Below are positions 1 to 11,447 of a DNA stretch of 64,000 nucleotides, one piece after another. Numbering within the stretch: the first letter of the stretch is position 1; each line of letters opens with the position of its first letter. The DNA lies in the NCBI RefSeq assembly GCF_902362185.1, contig NC_044508.1, forward strand, positions 2,039,497 through 2,103,496, in the 5' to 3' direction. The notes beneath the pieces were generated by a model. The model was not told the DNA's origin, ran no database searches, and was given only the letters and a program-made list of their open reading frames with translations. The position numbers were made by a program, and so were the translations under genes. Source of the DNA: Chanos chanos (lineage: Eukaryota; Chordata; Actinopteri; Gonorynchiformes; Chanidae).

Positions 1-1966
1 GCCTCCATCTTTCCTCTGTGATGCTTGTTTGAAAAACCTGTTAGTTGTTATTCTTTATTTATTGTAATTATTTATTTATGACTCATTTTGATATTAAAAT
101 ATTATGAAGACCTCTCTTTTTTTCTAATTTCTCTACAGCTCAGCTCATAACACCATCGCTAACAAAGACAAGCCCTAACGCCAGGGCTCATACAAATATA
201 CATAACACTGACAGACAACCCACCTGCCCACCAACAACATACAGTAAAAAACACACTCTATTTTCAGTCTGTTTGTTTGTTGGTGGCTGTAAATGATGCT
301 GTACAAACACCGTATTCTGAGTTTCTTTGTTTGTTTGTTTTGGCTGTGCCCTTCAGTTTCCTGTGCGGTCTGTGGGGCTGGTCAGTGGAGTGGTGTGGTC
401 AGTGCAGAAGGGCTGAGTGACCATAGCGATGACCTCTGGCGTGAAGGTCAAACAGAGAAAAAAGAGACAGAGACAGAGAGAGAGAGAAAAGGACAGCTTA
501 ACTTATGGCCTCAGATCACAGGTCAACTCTGAGTCAACCCTCTCACTGACCAAACAACTACGTTTAACGTCCAAGATAAGGGAAGAAAGGAGGAGAGAGA
601 GGGAGAGAGAGAGAGAGAGAGAGAGGGAGCAGGAAAGGATGAATCGGAATATTTTATGAGACACAAGATTTTTTTGAAAATCTGGTGGTAAGAACAAATG
701 CATGAAACCCCTGTGCCTTAACATACGCTCTCTGTTTAGTTTAAATCCTGAAAAATAGCCCCGCGTTTGAGTAAACACTGCACGGATAAATCCGATTTGG
801 TTCAGTTACACACATGGCGTGTGAGAAAAGCTAAGCGCAGTGCAGCTGAACATACGCTGGCGGGAAAGAAACAGGTGACGTGTAGCCGTCTTCGGATGGA
901 GAACAGGCTGAGGAGTTAAGACTACAGTTTCACTACACACGACCTCTCATCCCACAACCAAACACTCCGTAATCCCCCCCCCCCCCCCCCCCCCCAAACT
1001 GGGCCATATTTACTGCTTTAGCTTGTCTGGACTGATCTGAACTGACACCCCTCATCCCTTAGGCACACACACACACACACACACACACACGTCTGTGTTT
1101 GGTCCACCCTTTCTATTAGACATCAGAAGTTTTGTCATTACAGTTGGACGGCCCCATGATCCTGTTTTGTCACACAGACATCTGTTTTTGTACTGGCTTC
1201 CTCAAATTTTTCTCAATATCTCATAAAATTCTTCTTCTTCTTTTTTTTTTTTTATGATCGTTAATGGTAACATTATAACATTATAAATGAACCATTTAGG
1301 TTTGATTTGATCCAGTTTTGCAGAGACATAAAATCTGCATTCCCGTCTCATCTCAGATTGAGTGTTTTCCAATTTCACACTGCTGTGCTCCAAATGCCAA
1401 TGATATCTTCCGTGGAAAACCGATTTTCTTATCTGTGTCGCGCACACACCATCTGAATCTGTTATCGCGACAGTCCAGGTCTCTGTCTCTCTCAATCTTT
1501 TCTGAATTGGGTAAGAATGCGTCTGCCCAAAGCTCTTTATCTGCCTTAAACCAGTTCACACTGTTGTATGTGCTAAAACGTTTCCCCTTCCTCCCCTCTC
1601 ACTCTCTCTCTTCCTCTCCTTCGCCCCCCCCACCCCCGTTCCCCTCGAGTTTTATCTGTGTTTGGCAGGAGAGGTGGGTTGTGTCTTGGGTTGCAGCTGC
1701 GAGCGCGTCGGGGTGTAGGGGGGGAACAACACACTCTCCTTTAGAGCACTTCTCCAGGACAGAGAAGTGACAATGGCGTATTTTAATCAGATTAGGCAAA
1801 TGCACACTTCAAGAACCAATACGCTGTAGCACCAGAGCACGACACAGTAGAGGACGGACGGTTACGGAGGGCTTGACGACCACGAGAAAACAGTGTTGTC
1901 TTCCTAACCCCTAGGTTCTGTCTTTCTCTCTCTCTATATATATATCTATATGTATCTATCTATACG

Positions 1967-2024
1967 TGCGTGTGTGTGTGTGTGTGTGAGCGAGAGAGAG
2001 GGAGAAGGAGGGAGAGAGAGAGAA

Positions 2025-2081
<57 letters not shown>
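1967..2081. repeat. compound (GT)n/(GA)n microsatellite
   Basis: A run of GT dinucleotides is followed by an interrupted GA/GAGG stretch and then by about 40 bases of pure GA. An open frame on the opposite strand here is only a Ser-Leu repeat artefact of the tract. Confidence 0.9.
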
Positions 2082-2084
<3 letters not shown>

Positions 2085-2757
2085 ATTGAGAACAGCTGTA
2101 TAATTATGTAAAGATTTATAGATGTATACATACTATACTATACTCTGACACTGAAGGCTGTGTGAAAGAAAATACCTCAGAATAGGGATATCTTTATTAT
2201 TCATTGATTTTTTTAATGCAATTGAATAATATGGAAAGTACAGCTCTCCGAGCAAGGCGGAAATGGTTTCATGGGAAAGATGAGCTTCTTTATATAACTG
2301 CTTATGTAACAATTCTAGGGTGTCGTGTTGCGCTGTTTCAGGACCTTTCACTAACTTAACTGTCTGACTGAATGTCATTTGAGTTAAAGCCGCGGAGTTT
2401 CAAAAGTAAACGTGTGAGGAAAGTCACCAAAAGTGCCATCGTCTTCCATTTTACTTATACGTGTTATTGGGAACACGGTTTTGATGCCAAAGGTGGATGG
2501 CGTTCTTTGAATCGATGTGAAGTAAAATGGTAATGTAATTTCGCAGGCGTAGTTGTGGGGGCTTTATTTATCTATTTATTTCATTTTGATATAATACAGA
2601 TTGATCTTTGCCCGAGGTTCAGATTTCACTCTGGGTGCGACACAGACTGGTTACACCCAACTGTTTAAAATATGTTTTATATGCAAAGGCACGTTGATCG
2701 ACTTGCCCCACGCCATTTCTATTAGATTTTTAGCTTTAGTTGGTGGTCAGAGTTCTA

Positions 2758-2769
2758 GCTAATAATAAC
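2758..2769 (+). promoter_or_regulatory. HNF1-like site of UGT gene 1 (weak match)
   Basis: GCTAATAATAAC resembles the HNF1 half-palindrome GTTAATNATTAAC with a few mismatches. It ends exactly 61 bp before the ATG at 2830, the same spacing as the better sites of genes 2, 3, 4 and 7. HNF1A control of mammalian UGT2B promoters is established; binding here is inferred. Confidence 0.4.
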
Positions 2770-2829
2770 ATCTCGAAGATTCATAGCATAGCAGAGTGAC
2801 ATTGTAGCATAATTTTACCTGCAGTCAGC

Positions 2830-4154
2830 ATGAAAGTACAGTCTCACACCCTCGCTTGTGTGATGTTGGTGTTCTCTACGTTTGGGAGCGTAAAGTGTGG
2901 GAATATCTTGGTATGGTACACAGAGGCCAGTCACTGGATAAATCTCAAACCTGTGCTGGAGACATTGACAGACCGTGGACACAGCGTCACCGTTCTGCTC
3001 CCTAATGTCACACTCTTCATGGACGCAACGGAGAAGAATCGCTATAGTTACGAGATGTTTAATGTTTCGCTGTCCTTGGATGAACTAAGTGACTGGATGG
3101 ACGAGATACTGTACTTCACGATGTATGAGATGGACAAACTTAACATGTTAGAGCTTTACATGAAGTCTTACCAAATTATTGGGAAAGACCTGGACTTGTG
3201 TCTTGTGTATTGCGACGGGCTGCTGAAGTCAGAATCAGTTATGGACAAACTACGGAAAGGAAGATATGATGTGTTGTTTGTAGATCCCATTTTTCCTTGC
3301 AGTGAACTGGTGGCTGAGACACTAGATATTCCCATAGTTTATACTCTCCGATTATCCATTGCTAATACAATGGAGAGACTTTGTGGACAGAGCCCGGCTC
3401 CCCCTTCCTACGTACCTGGTGCCATGAGCAAATTCACCGATAAGATGACTTTTTCTGAGAGAATATGGAATTTCCTCTTCTACGTGTCCCAGGACGCTTT
3501 GGCCGTGAGTTTGTGGAAGAAGTTAGACGCATATTACAGTGACTATTTAGGTGAGATTCTGTGTGACTTCTTTAAATACGCCAACTGATTAAAACTTTAT
3601 ATTTTAACAGAATGGGTTTGAAGTGTTACATAGTTACTGATTAATGTGTTTGTGTAGGTCGACCTACGTCATTTTGTGAGATGATGGGAAAGGCTGATAT
3701 CTGGCTGATCCGAACCTACTGGGACTTTGAGTATCCCCGTCCGCTCGTGCCTAATTTTAAATATGTCGGTGGTATTCACTGCAGACCTGCTAAACCGTTA
3801 CCAAAGGTAAACTATTAGAAACGGTCGTCTCTATACACATGAACCTTTGTCTCCATACACGTGAGCCTTGATGTCAGCAGTGTGTCAGAACTGGATGAAC
3901 GAGTTCTTATTTAGTCTGTGCACTGTATACATTGTGTTGCCACACTGTAACCGACTCTCCTATTGTTGTTCTTTAAAGTTGAATGTGATTGACATTTGCA
4001 GATTTGTAGCGCGATCTGATATAGAGTATATGCTGCACATGCACACCTCACAAAACAGCTCAAAAACATAAGTTTATGTTGTTCTAGTTAACTGATTTTT
4101 AAGACAAACATAATCAAAAATAAACTCTACAAACACTGTGTGTAAACTCTCCCT

Positions 4155-4195
<41 letters not shown>

Positions 4196-5738
4196 TGTTT
4201 GTGTGTGTGTGTGTGTGTTTTACTTTTCTTTCCCTCTCCAGGATATGGAGGAGTTTGTGGAGAGCTCAGGAGATGATGGTGTTGTGGTTTTCTCTCTGGG
4301 CTCCATGATTAAGAACATGACCAAAGAGAGAGCAAACGTCATCGCTTCTGCTTTGGGTCAGATACCACAGAAGGTCCTACAACATCCACCTGTTCATTCT
4401 ACTGCATCCATCTGTTTATTATATAACTCAGTTTGTCTTATGGCCTTTCCTATATTTCTGTTTTTCATTGAGAAGTCCAGCAGTAAATGCCATGTCACCT
4501 CATTCAGGTGAACTGTAACACTCTTACATTTCTCTAACCTTAATGTATGACTCAGTTAATGAGAAACTATTATCAGTTATTTGTTTGATGGACCCATAAA
4601 CTCCCTGGTCTCATGAAATGCTTCAGGAGAAAATGTTGACTGTAATATGTTTGTTTGTGTGTGTGTGTGTATGTGTGTGTGTTTGTGTGCTTTTCAACCA
4701 ACAGGTTCTGTGGAGGTACAGTGGTGAGAAGCCAGAGACTCTGGCTCCAAACACCAGACTATACGACTGGATCCCCCAAAACGATCTACTGGGTCAGTGA
4801 TTCTCACTCTGAACAAACACATGACAAAATTAATTTGTGATTTTTAATGTTCTTAATGTTACGTCTTTTTTTGTTAGTTTGTCTGTTTTCTTTATTTGTT
4901 TCTCCAACCAAAAGGTCATCCAAAGACCAAAGCCTTTATCACTCATGGTGGAACCAATGGAATCTATGAGGCCATATACCATGGAGTTCCTATGGTGGGA
5001 ATCCCCATGTTTGGAGATCAGCCAGAGAACATGGTCCATATGAAGTCTGAAGGAGCTGCAGTAATCATGGACTTTAACAGCATGGAGACCAAAGACCTGG
5101 TGGATGGGCTCAAAGCTGTAATCAATGACCCATCGTGAGTGGTTCTCTTTGGGCTGAGTATAAATTAATTTTTGCGTAGCGGTTAAAATAAGATTAAGTG
5201 TCACTTTAAGTTAGTGGTTTTATTAGGGTACAGTTTAGGTTGGTTTTATTGGTTCTTCTTATGTTAAGAGATTAATTTTAGATTCACATTAGTTAATCAG
5301 TAATGTTAAATTCCAAGATTAACTTTAGGTCATGTGTGGGTGGGTTGGGTGATGAGATTAGTGTTAAGTGTAGTGGTACATGCTCACTCTGTCATCAATT
5401 TAAAAAAGCTACATTCATTTCTTCTTTACATTGGTTGGTTGGTTGTTTTCTGTAGGTATAAAGAGAATGCCATGAGGTTGTCCAGAATCCACCACGACAG
5501 ACCAGTACACCCAAGGGATGAGGCCGTGTTCTGGATTGAATTTGTGATGCGCCACAAGGGGGCCAAGCACCTGAGGGTGCAGGCCCATAACCTGACCTGG
5601 TATCAGTACCACAGTCTGGATGTGTTTGCTTTCCTATTGGCCATAATTGCACTAGTTCTCTTCATATTCTATAAAATACTGAAGTCCTGTGTTGTGAGGT
5701 GCTGTTTTAGATCCAGATCTAAGAGCAAAAAAGAGTGA
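2830..5738 (+). CDS. ugt2: UDP-glucuronosyltransferase, UGT2-type (array gene 1, class A)
   Basis: Six coding exons: 2830-3550, 3658-3806, 4242-4373, 4705-4792, 4915-5134, 5456-5738 (530 aa, close to the 529 aa of human UGT2B7). The family transfers glucuronate from UDP-glucuronate to lipophilic substrates in the ER lumen. A cleavable signal peptide covers about residues 1-23. Catalytic His35 lies in ASHWIN and Asp152 in FVDPIF. The donor-sugar signature [13 protein letters not shown] starts at 371, with Asp398-Gln399. A membrane span lies at about 492-509, and the tail ends KSKKE, a KXKXX ER-retrieval motif. N-glycosylation sequons include NVT (59), NVS (78) and NMT. The exon 3 donor, AAG|GTCCTA, is weak. 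Unlike its paralogs it reads [12 protein letters not shown] in exon 5. The start was chosen by alignment of the signal peptide with the paralogs. UGT2 is assigned over UGT1 because each exon 1 has its own exons 2-6. The exact orthologue name cannot be fixed from sequence alone. Confidence 0.93.
4153..4222. repeat. (CT)n/(GT)n microsatellite before exon 3 of UGT gene 1
   Basis: A CT tract runs into a GT tract in intron 2 just upstream of the exon 3 acceptor. Most paralogs have a GT or CT tract at this place, so it is an ancestral part of the duplicated unit and may serve as the polypyrimidine tract. Confidence 0.8.
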
Positions 5739-6930
5739 ACGACAAACTGAGGAGGAAGCGTGTCCAAGCTCTTGGTGACATACCGGCAAAGTCCGAATCA
5801 GTTTAATTAGACTAACGTCATCTCACTCTTTGCATTATGGGCTGATATCCTGGAAAGTGATTCGGGTTCAATATTTTTTAAAGACGTGGTCAGTCTAACG
5901 TGCTATTGAATTGAATGTTCAAGCTGTGTTCTGTTCTGTTCTGTTCTGTTCTGTTTGTGTGACTGTGTTCACTTATTAAAATGGTTATTACTACATGGCA
6001 CTTCACCACTGCTTGTGATACCTGTGATTTTTAAATTAAAATGCAGAAGTTCTGTACCCGTGTGGTTTTTTTATAACACTTTTTTTTTTTTAACATGGAC
6101 ATTAAAAGTTTTGCTAAAACTTTGCGAAACCTTTTTAACAAGGTCATTAATAGTTTTGCTAAAACTTAGACATAAACAACCACTTCTTTTCAAAGAAACT
6201 TCTCTGAAGCATCAAAGATCACAACGGGACTATAAAGAGGAAACACCTGACTAATAAAATAATAAAACAGGAGGAAGTACTGGTGCTCGACTCACGCTGC
6301 CTAGTTGTCAGGGTTTCCTGAGGAGGACAGCAGAATTTTTGACCAGAATGCAATTCTAATGTCCCTTGCATCTCTACTGGACAAAGACTAACCATCCTGA
6401 GGAGGAACTACATTGCCTACGCTAGACCTCCCCCATGAGTGAGTGTGTCAGGAAAAATGACACCTGCACCAACAATCACAGCTGAAGTTTGAGATGCTCA
6501 GGCCTCGACTTTGAAACATGGGGCCTACAAAAGCGGTTCTACAACAGTGTCTTGTTTAGTGAGGCCAAGAAAAAAGAACAAAACAGGGTGCTTGAATGGT
6601 GCAACAGAAAAGATGCCCCGCCCACCAATGCACGGATGCAGGTTTGTACATGTAGTAGGGATGCCTCCAGCGTATCCATGAGTCCACATGGACACAACTG
6701 GCAGTGGGAGGCAAGACAAGGGTTGTCCCTGCAACAGTGATTCCTACAGTTAGGCTGGGGTCCCCACGGCCTGGTCAAAAATGTCAAGTGAATGAATGGG
6801 TAAGATGAGGTAGTCTTCACTGGCGCAAGCAATGGGGAGTTAGAAAGACAAAGGAATTGGTCGTGATGACATTGGGACAGAAAGGCAAACAAATAAATGC
6901 AGAGTGGTGGGAAGGCAAATGTCAATGCAA
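5739..6930. other. 3' flank of UGT gene 1, no gene recognised
   Basis: The 3' UTR of gene 1 probably lies in the first few hundred bases; candidate poly(A) signals AATAAA occur near 6250-6265. After that I see no coding potential. A short run of CTGTT repeats lies at about 5930-5955. Confidence 0.45.
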
Positions 6931-6934
6931 ATCT

Positions 6935-7148
6935 CTGTGATGACACACACTGTGAACAGTGAATGTGTCCTCTGCATTCAACCCATCCAACACACCAGTA
7001 GTGAACACACACACCCCACATGCAGGAGCAGCTTTCTTTGCACCTGGGGGGCATTGGGATTAAGTGCTACAATGTCGGTCCTGGGAATTGAACCAGCAAC
7101 ACTTCAATCACAGGCCCAGGGTCTCTAACCTCTAGACCATGACTGCCC
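6935..7148. repeat. fish dispersed repeat (non-coding)
   Basis: The segment matches from memory a short interspersed element common in fish genomes, recognised by 'GTGAACAGTGAATGTGTCCT', 'GGTCCTGGGAATTGAACCAG' and 'AACCTCTAGACCATGACTGC'. A second, shorter copy lies at 26405-26578 in this window. The family name is not assigned. Confidence 0.6.
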
Positions 7149-7339
7149 TAGGCCTAGCTCTGTTTAAGAATGCGGAGATGGAGGCACCATGTCACCACCA
7201 AAGATTTCCCTACACCCTGTGAATCAGGAACTAGCTTGTGATGAGTCACCAAGCTCAATAAGTTCAGCAGAATTACACTGGCTGAAAGTAATTTGTATCG
7301 CGGATGTAGATATATACTACCTGATGCATAACACCACAA

Positions 7340-9190
7340 TCCATTGTGGTTTGGAAAAAAATGTAGTCATAGATTTTCTGTCTCAGAGATTAGAACACAT
7401 TGGTGTAAGCACAGGTGGGTCCACCTGCTGGGCATGTCTGCCTCACGCACCTCCGACAGTGCCATTGTGCCAGCTGCAGGGTCGTCAGCCGGGAGACACC
7501 CCTCACTGATGTTTTGCTCCTTTAATCCCGGAGCATCTCAAGGAGGTGGAGCAACGGCAGGGACATTTCCCTACCACCCCCTGCAGCCAGCCCTAGGATG
7601 CCTGCTTTCCCCATGCCTTGTCCTTTCTTCGGAGCCAGAGCCAGAAGCTCCCCTCTTCTGCCTCCTCTGCCAGGTCTTTGGGAGCCTTCCTCAGCTTGGA
7701 GCCAGTGATCCCAAGAGACTTCAGGAACAATGTAGCCTCTGCAACCAACTTCCACCGGATAGGTGAATACCCTCCACCCTGCTTGTGAGCATGCAGCTGC
7801 CAGCTCTGTGTACTTCTCCTTCTTTCTCTCGAAGGCAGCCTCGGTTCCCTCTTCCCATAAAACAGTCAGTTCGGCCATAATGACCGTCCTAGTGGGGGTG
7901 GAACAGGGCACGATATCTGGCCATGGGGAAGTTGTGCTGATCTCTTGTGGGAACTTCAACTGGTGGTCGAGATCAGTTCTCATGTTTCACTTGCCTCCGA
8001 GTGACGGTAGGGACCACTCTCTCGTGCTGCTGCCCTGAGCCTCTCCTCCTTGCCTGACAAACTGGATCAGCTGCTGTGATGTTACCAGGCTGGCCCTGTT
8101 TGCTTCCAGCCTGTGTGCCTCCAGGATTTCACCCTAGCTTACGCAGGACCCGGTCGTGATGCCATCTGTACCGGCTCTGCATCAGTGCTGCCTTGCAGCC
8201 AGAAAGGATGTGCTGCAAGCTTGGATTCTGGGCATCGCAGAGTCAGCAGGTCTCCTCTGAGCCGTACCAGAGGTGCAGGCTCTGGGGACTGGGAGGGGTG
8301 TCATACGTGGCCCTGATGAGGAAGCTCATCCTTGCTTGGGGCATCCTCCACATATCCGCCCACGTAACTGCCCTGTTGATCACACCCTCCCAGGTTGTCC
8401 AGCACCCTTGTTGCTATTGGCTCACAGCTCTGATTTTGTAACTGTCCTCCTCCATCTTCACAACTTCAGATATCACAAGGTCTTTCCGTTCCCTCCTTGT
8501 GGCTTTGGACTACATCTTGGGTGCTGTTCCTCATCCAAAACCAGCCCTGCCTGGCTGCAGGAATCCAGCGATCTCCCGGTGTTTCAGTTGATTGATGGCC
8601 TGCCCTACTGTCTCTATCGCATTCCACCTGCATCCAGTGCGATCTTGGGCCTCGGTGTTTTGGACAGACAGGTGAGGTGAATCTCTCAGCTCTAATACAA
8701 GCCTCACCTTCTCCTGTTTGTAGCCCAAGCTAATGGATTTCAGTGGAAGCTTCAGGCTGTTTCTCCCAAAAAGGGCTGCGCTGGAAGGACATCAAGGAGG
8801 GCCCAGCCATTTGCAGATGTAGTTGTCGGCCTTTGAGTCCATCTTCAGAGCTGTCGTTGAGGTGATGTCACATAACTTCAGGGGCCACATCAGATGTTGG
8901 TATAAGGTGAACTGGTAACACCAGACCATGAATTTCCCTGGCAGGAGGCTGTGGTCGAGCTTGCTCAGATCATCGGAGAGATGGCTTGTGACGGAAGCAG
9001 CCATGTGCTTGTCGTACAGGTCGGCCATGTAAAGCCCTCCGAGGCTTTGAATAGATCGGTCCACCAAAAATGGGATTTTCTCACCATCGACTGAGAAGGA
9101 GATGTTGTCATTCCTGATTTCTTTCCAGATTGAGAGACTGTGGGACTCGGTTGGTTTTATTTTACTGAATCTGAAGCAGGTCATGAAAAG
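7340..9190 (-). mobile_element. degenerate LINE fragment, C-terminal half with restriction-like endonuclease domain
   Basis: Read on the minus strand, 9184-8792 gives a piece with LLPGKFMVWCYQFTLYQ and the Lys-Trp-Leu-Gly motif, 8728-8531 continues with GYKQEKVRLVLELRDS and QPGRAGFG, and 7983-7690 gives VIMAELTVLWEEGTEAAFERKK followed by YPVEVGCRGY. I recall this order from a large family of fish LINE polyproteins that carry a PD-(D/E)XK-like domain at the C-terminus (VELTVPWE...AYERKKLRY...YPVEVGCRGF). After CRGY the true frame shifts: residues of the type SLGITGSKLRKAPKDLAEEA and WLWLRRKDKAWG are found in another frame. The piece is 5'-truncated (no reverse transcriptase palm seen) and broken by several stops and shifts, so it is an old, dead copy. 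The clade is uncertain (R2/NeSL-like RLE group is my best guess). Confidence 0.65.
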
Positions 9191-11160
9191 GATGCATAAA
9201 GTGGGCCTGTGAAATTAAACACTGGCAATCACAATCAGTTGGTTTTAAACAATAACTCACCAAGCTTACGAAATCTCAACATGTCACTGAATGAGATGCC
9301 ACGCTAGCTTGTAGCACATTACTGCCGACTGCTTATAATGTTTGCTATTTCCTGTCAGTTAAAGGAAGCGCGGAAAGGAAATTCTCTCCTGCCCACTGCT
9401 CTGCTATCTTCTCTTGTTGCTCCAACCAGTGAAAGTTGCCAAAGTGCTCTGTGTGTAGCCCAGTTAAAATATACAAGTTTGGTCATTGTTATACATATTG
9501 TTAAAATTATTACTGTGTGTTATTTCATTGTATTGTTGCTGTTGTTGCTCATGTTCATTTCGGAATGTGTTCATTGTACTGTGATTTTGACTGGAGTTTG
9601 AGGGACACTGCACGTGCGAGTGCGTCGGGGGAGAGAGAGAGAGAGAACATCCAAGGGATAGTTGAGGGAGAGAGCGAGAGGAGTATGTGGAGAATTCCTG
9701 GTGTGTCTTAAACAAATTAATTTGAAGTGCATGTGCACTAATGTTTGGAGAAACAGGAAAAGAAACACCATCAATCCTTTGTTTTCTACCCTGCCGCTAA
9801 GTGGACCATAGAGCATTTCCATATGGTGCTTAGGGATGCATCCAGATGGTCTTGCTGTGGAAACCGAATCCTTTCATGGTGTCCAGCCAACTAACAAGTG
9901 AAGATCTTCCCTCTTTGACAAGGTCCTGCAACAGCGTGATGGAGACAAGGCTTTTCTCAAAATGCTTTTGTAGTTTTACAAGTTTCAAAATGTGATTAAC
10001 TAAACAGACCAAACAAACTTAATTACTTAACCAATATAAACTTGTGATGGCTGTGCCTTGGGGAGGATTGGTGCTGTGCCTGATCTTGGCCATCTACCCA
10101 GTAACGAAAGTACATGGCCTTCTCAAATAATGACAAAAGCACACATGGACTGGACGGGGGACCCTCAAGAAACACACCTGTACCCCACTGGAAAATCAGG
10201 GATACTGGTTAAAAGAGCAAGTCTGGGGAGAGTTGGCTGGGGAATCCTGAAGCCACTGACAAGTGTGCCTCTTCTTCCTCTGACCCTCTTCTTCCTCTGA
10301 CCCTCTTCTTCCTCTGACCCAGGCTCGGGATGAGCCATAACCCAGGGTGACCGTCAGCCGCCAGGTGGACCAGGGGAAGAATCATTGTCCCTCATCCAAG
10401 CTTGATTCTTGACCCCATCCTGCCGAAGCCGGTGGTGACACCTGCTACAATCCTGCCCACTACGAGCCTGATAACCCTGCATCTCACCAGACTACAACCA
10501 TACTCAGCACCCTCATGTCAAGTCACTCCTGCACCCCACTGAATATCAAGCACACCCGGTCAGTGTTGTTTTGTTCAGTTCACTTTATACACCAATAAAG
10601 ACGCCCATTTCCAGGGTTAAATCTGCTACTCGACTCATGTCTCCACATTCAAAATCTAAATTCAATCTCTCCTAAGCTGAACCAATATCCCCATACCTAA
10701 AACTTTACCTAAACAGAACCATTAACTTTAGGTGACATATCATTTTTATTTTAACTGCTGCACATGACTTAACCACTAAATGTTAATCATTATAAATTAA
10801 AACAACCAAATGTATTTTTTTTTTTAATGTATTCTGTTGTTGTACACCCTGTATATTATTACCTTGAAAATATTTGGAACAAAAAGTGTCATGGTAATAT
10901 GATTATCTGTGATCTTTCAGTGCTGCAATTTTTACATATCTGCTTTATCCTTTCTCTACCTTTTAAGAAATGAATGAATGAAATTTTCTCTACCTTTAAG
11001 AAATGAATGAATGAAATTCTCATTATTGTCATCCCAGCCATATACACAGTGCACATTTTTCCTGCTGGTCCAGGGGGTCAAACCAGTGACCTTTCAGTCA
11101 CAAGCCCACTTCTCTAACCCTGAGGGACCCTCAGGGATTCTGCTGACTTATCTATAACAT
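9191..11160. other. intergenic, no gene recognised
   Basis: No conserved coding exon is seen. There is a GA-rich patch at about 9630-9680, three copies of a CTCTTCTTCCTCTGACC unit at about 10269-10319, and AT-rich sequence from 10700 on. A fish dispersed-repeat remnant lies at about 11020-11130 (GTCAAACCAGTGACCTTTCA, CACTTCTCTAACC). Confidence 0.4.
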
Positions 11161-11192
11161 TACTGTACACAAGTGAAAGTTCAAATCCTGCA

Positions 11193-11204
11193 GTTAATGA
11201 TTAC
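11193..11204 (+). promoter_or_regulatory. upstream HNF1-like site, UGT gene 2
   Basis: GTTAATGATTAC lies 183 bp upstream of the identical proximal site. Both sit inside a duplicated promoter block with the shared context AAGTGARAGTTCAAATC before the motif. Confidence 0.45.
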
Positions 11205-11375
11205 ATTTTAGTGGTTCATAATGTTAGACTTGACATTTCACAGATAGTTTTGCCTGAGTCTTCCACCAGTGCCACTGTCATATAGTTTAGCTTTATTTTG
11301 TCTAATCTTTGCAAGTAAAGCTTTGTTGACACATCTGTAACGTAACAGCCCTGAAGTGAGAGTTCAAATCTTAGC

Positions 11376-11387
11376 GTTAATGATTAC
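11376..11387 (+). promoter_or_regulatory. proximal HNF1-like site, UGT gene 2
   Basis: GTTAATGATTAC ends 61 bp before the chosen ATG at 11448. It matches 11 of the first 12 positions of the HNF1 consensus GTTAATNATTAAC. The same string, at the same distance, occurs before genes 3 and 4. Confidence 0.6.
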
Positions 11388-11447
11388 ATTTCAGTGATCT
11401 ATAGTGCGAGGCATTTCATAACAGAGCTTTTTCGTTCTTTGGGAAAC

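Larger units (their letters stand above)
1..2829. other. 5' flank of the UGT array, no gene recognised
   Basis: I see no credible coding exon here. The short open frames lie in low-complexity tracts. Landmarks are a purine-rich (GA)n stretch near 455-490 and 590-640, a poly-C run at 974-995, a (CA)n run at about 1063-1090, and a GT/GA tract at 1967-2081. A pyrimidine tract ending in CAG near 139 could be a splice acceptor of an upstream gene, but the sequence after it shows no recognisable protein. The last 80 bases hold the proximal promoter of UGT gene 1. Confidence 0.5.

Noticed and set aside
503-778. Open frames over the GA/CT tracts near 600 and 2000
   Set aside because: They consist of Ser-Leu or Arg-Glu repeats caused by simple sequence.
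4374-4704. U12-type intron as explanation of the odd exon 3 donor
   Set aside because: The donor GTCCTA lacks the RTATCCTT consensus and no TTCCTTAAC branch site was seen near the acceptor.
11394-11447. Upstream in-frame ATG in UGT gene 2 (and 16536 in gene 3)
   Set aside because: It would put 18 residues before the hydrophobic signal peptide and has no counterpart in the other genes; it lies between the HNF1-like site and the usual start, probably in the 5' UTR.
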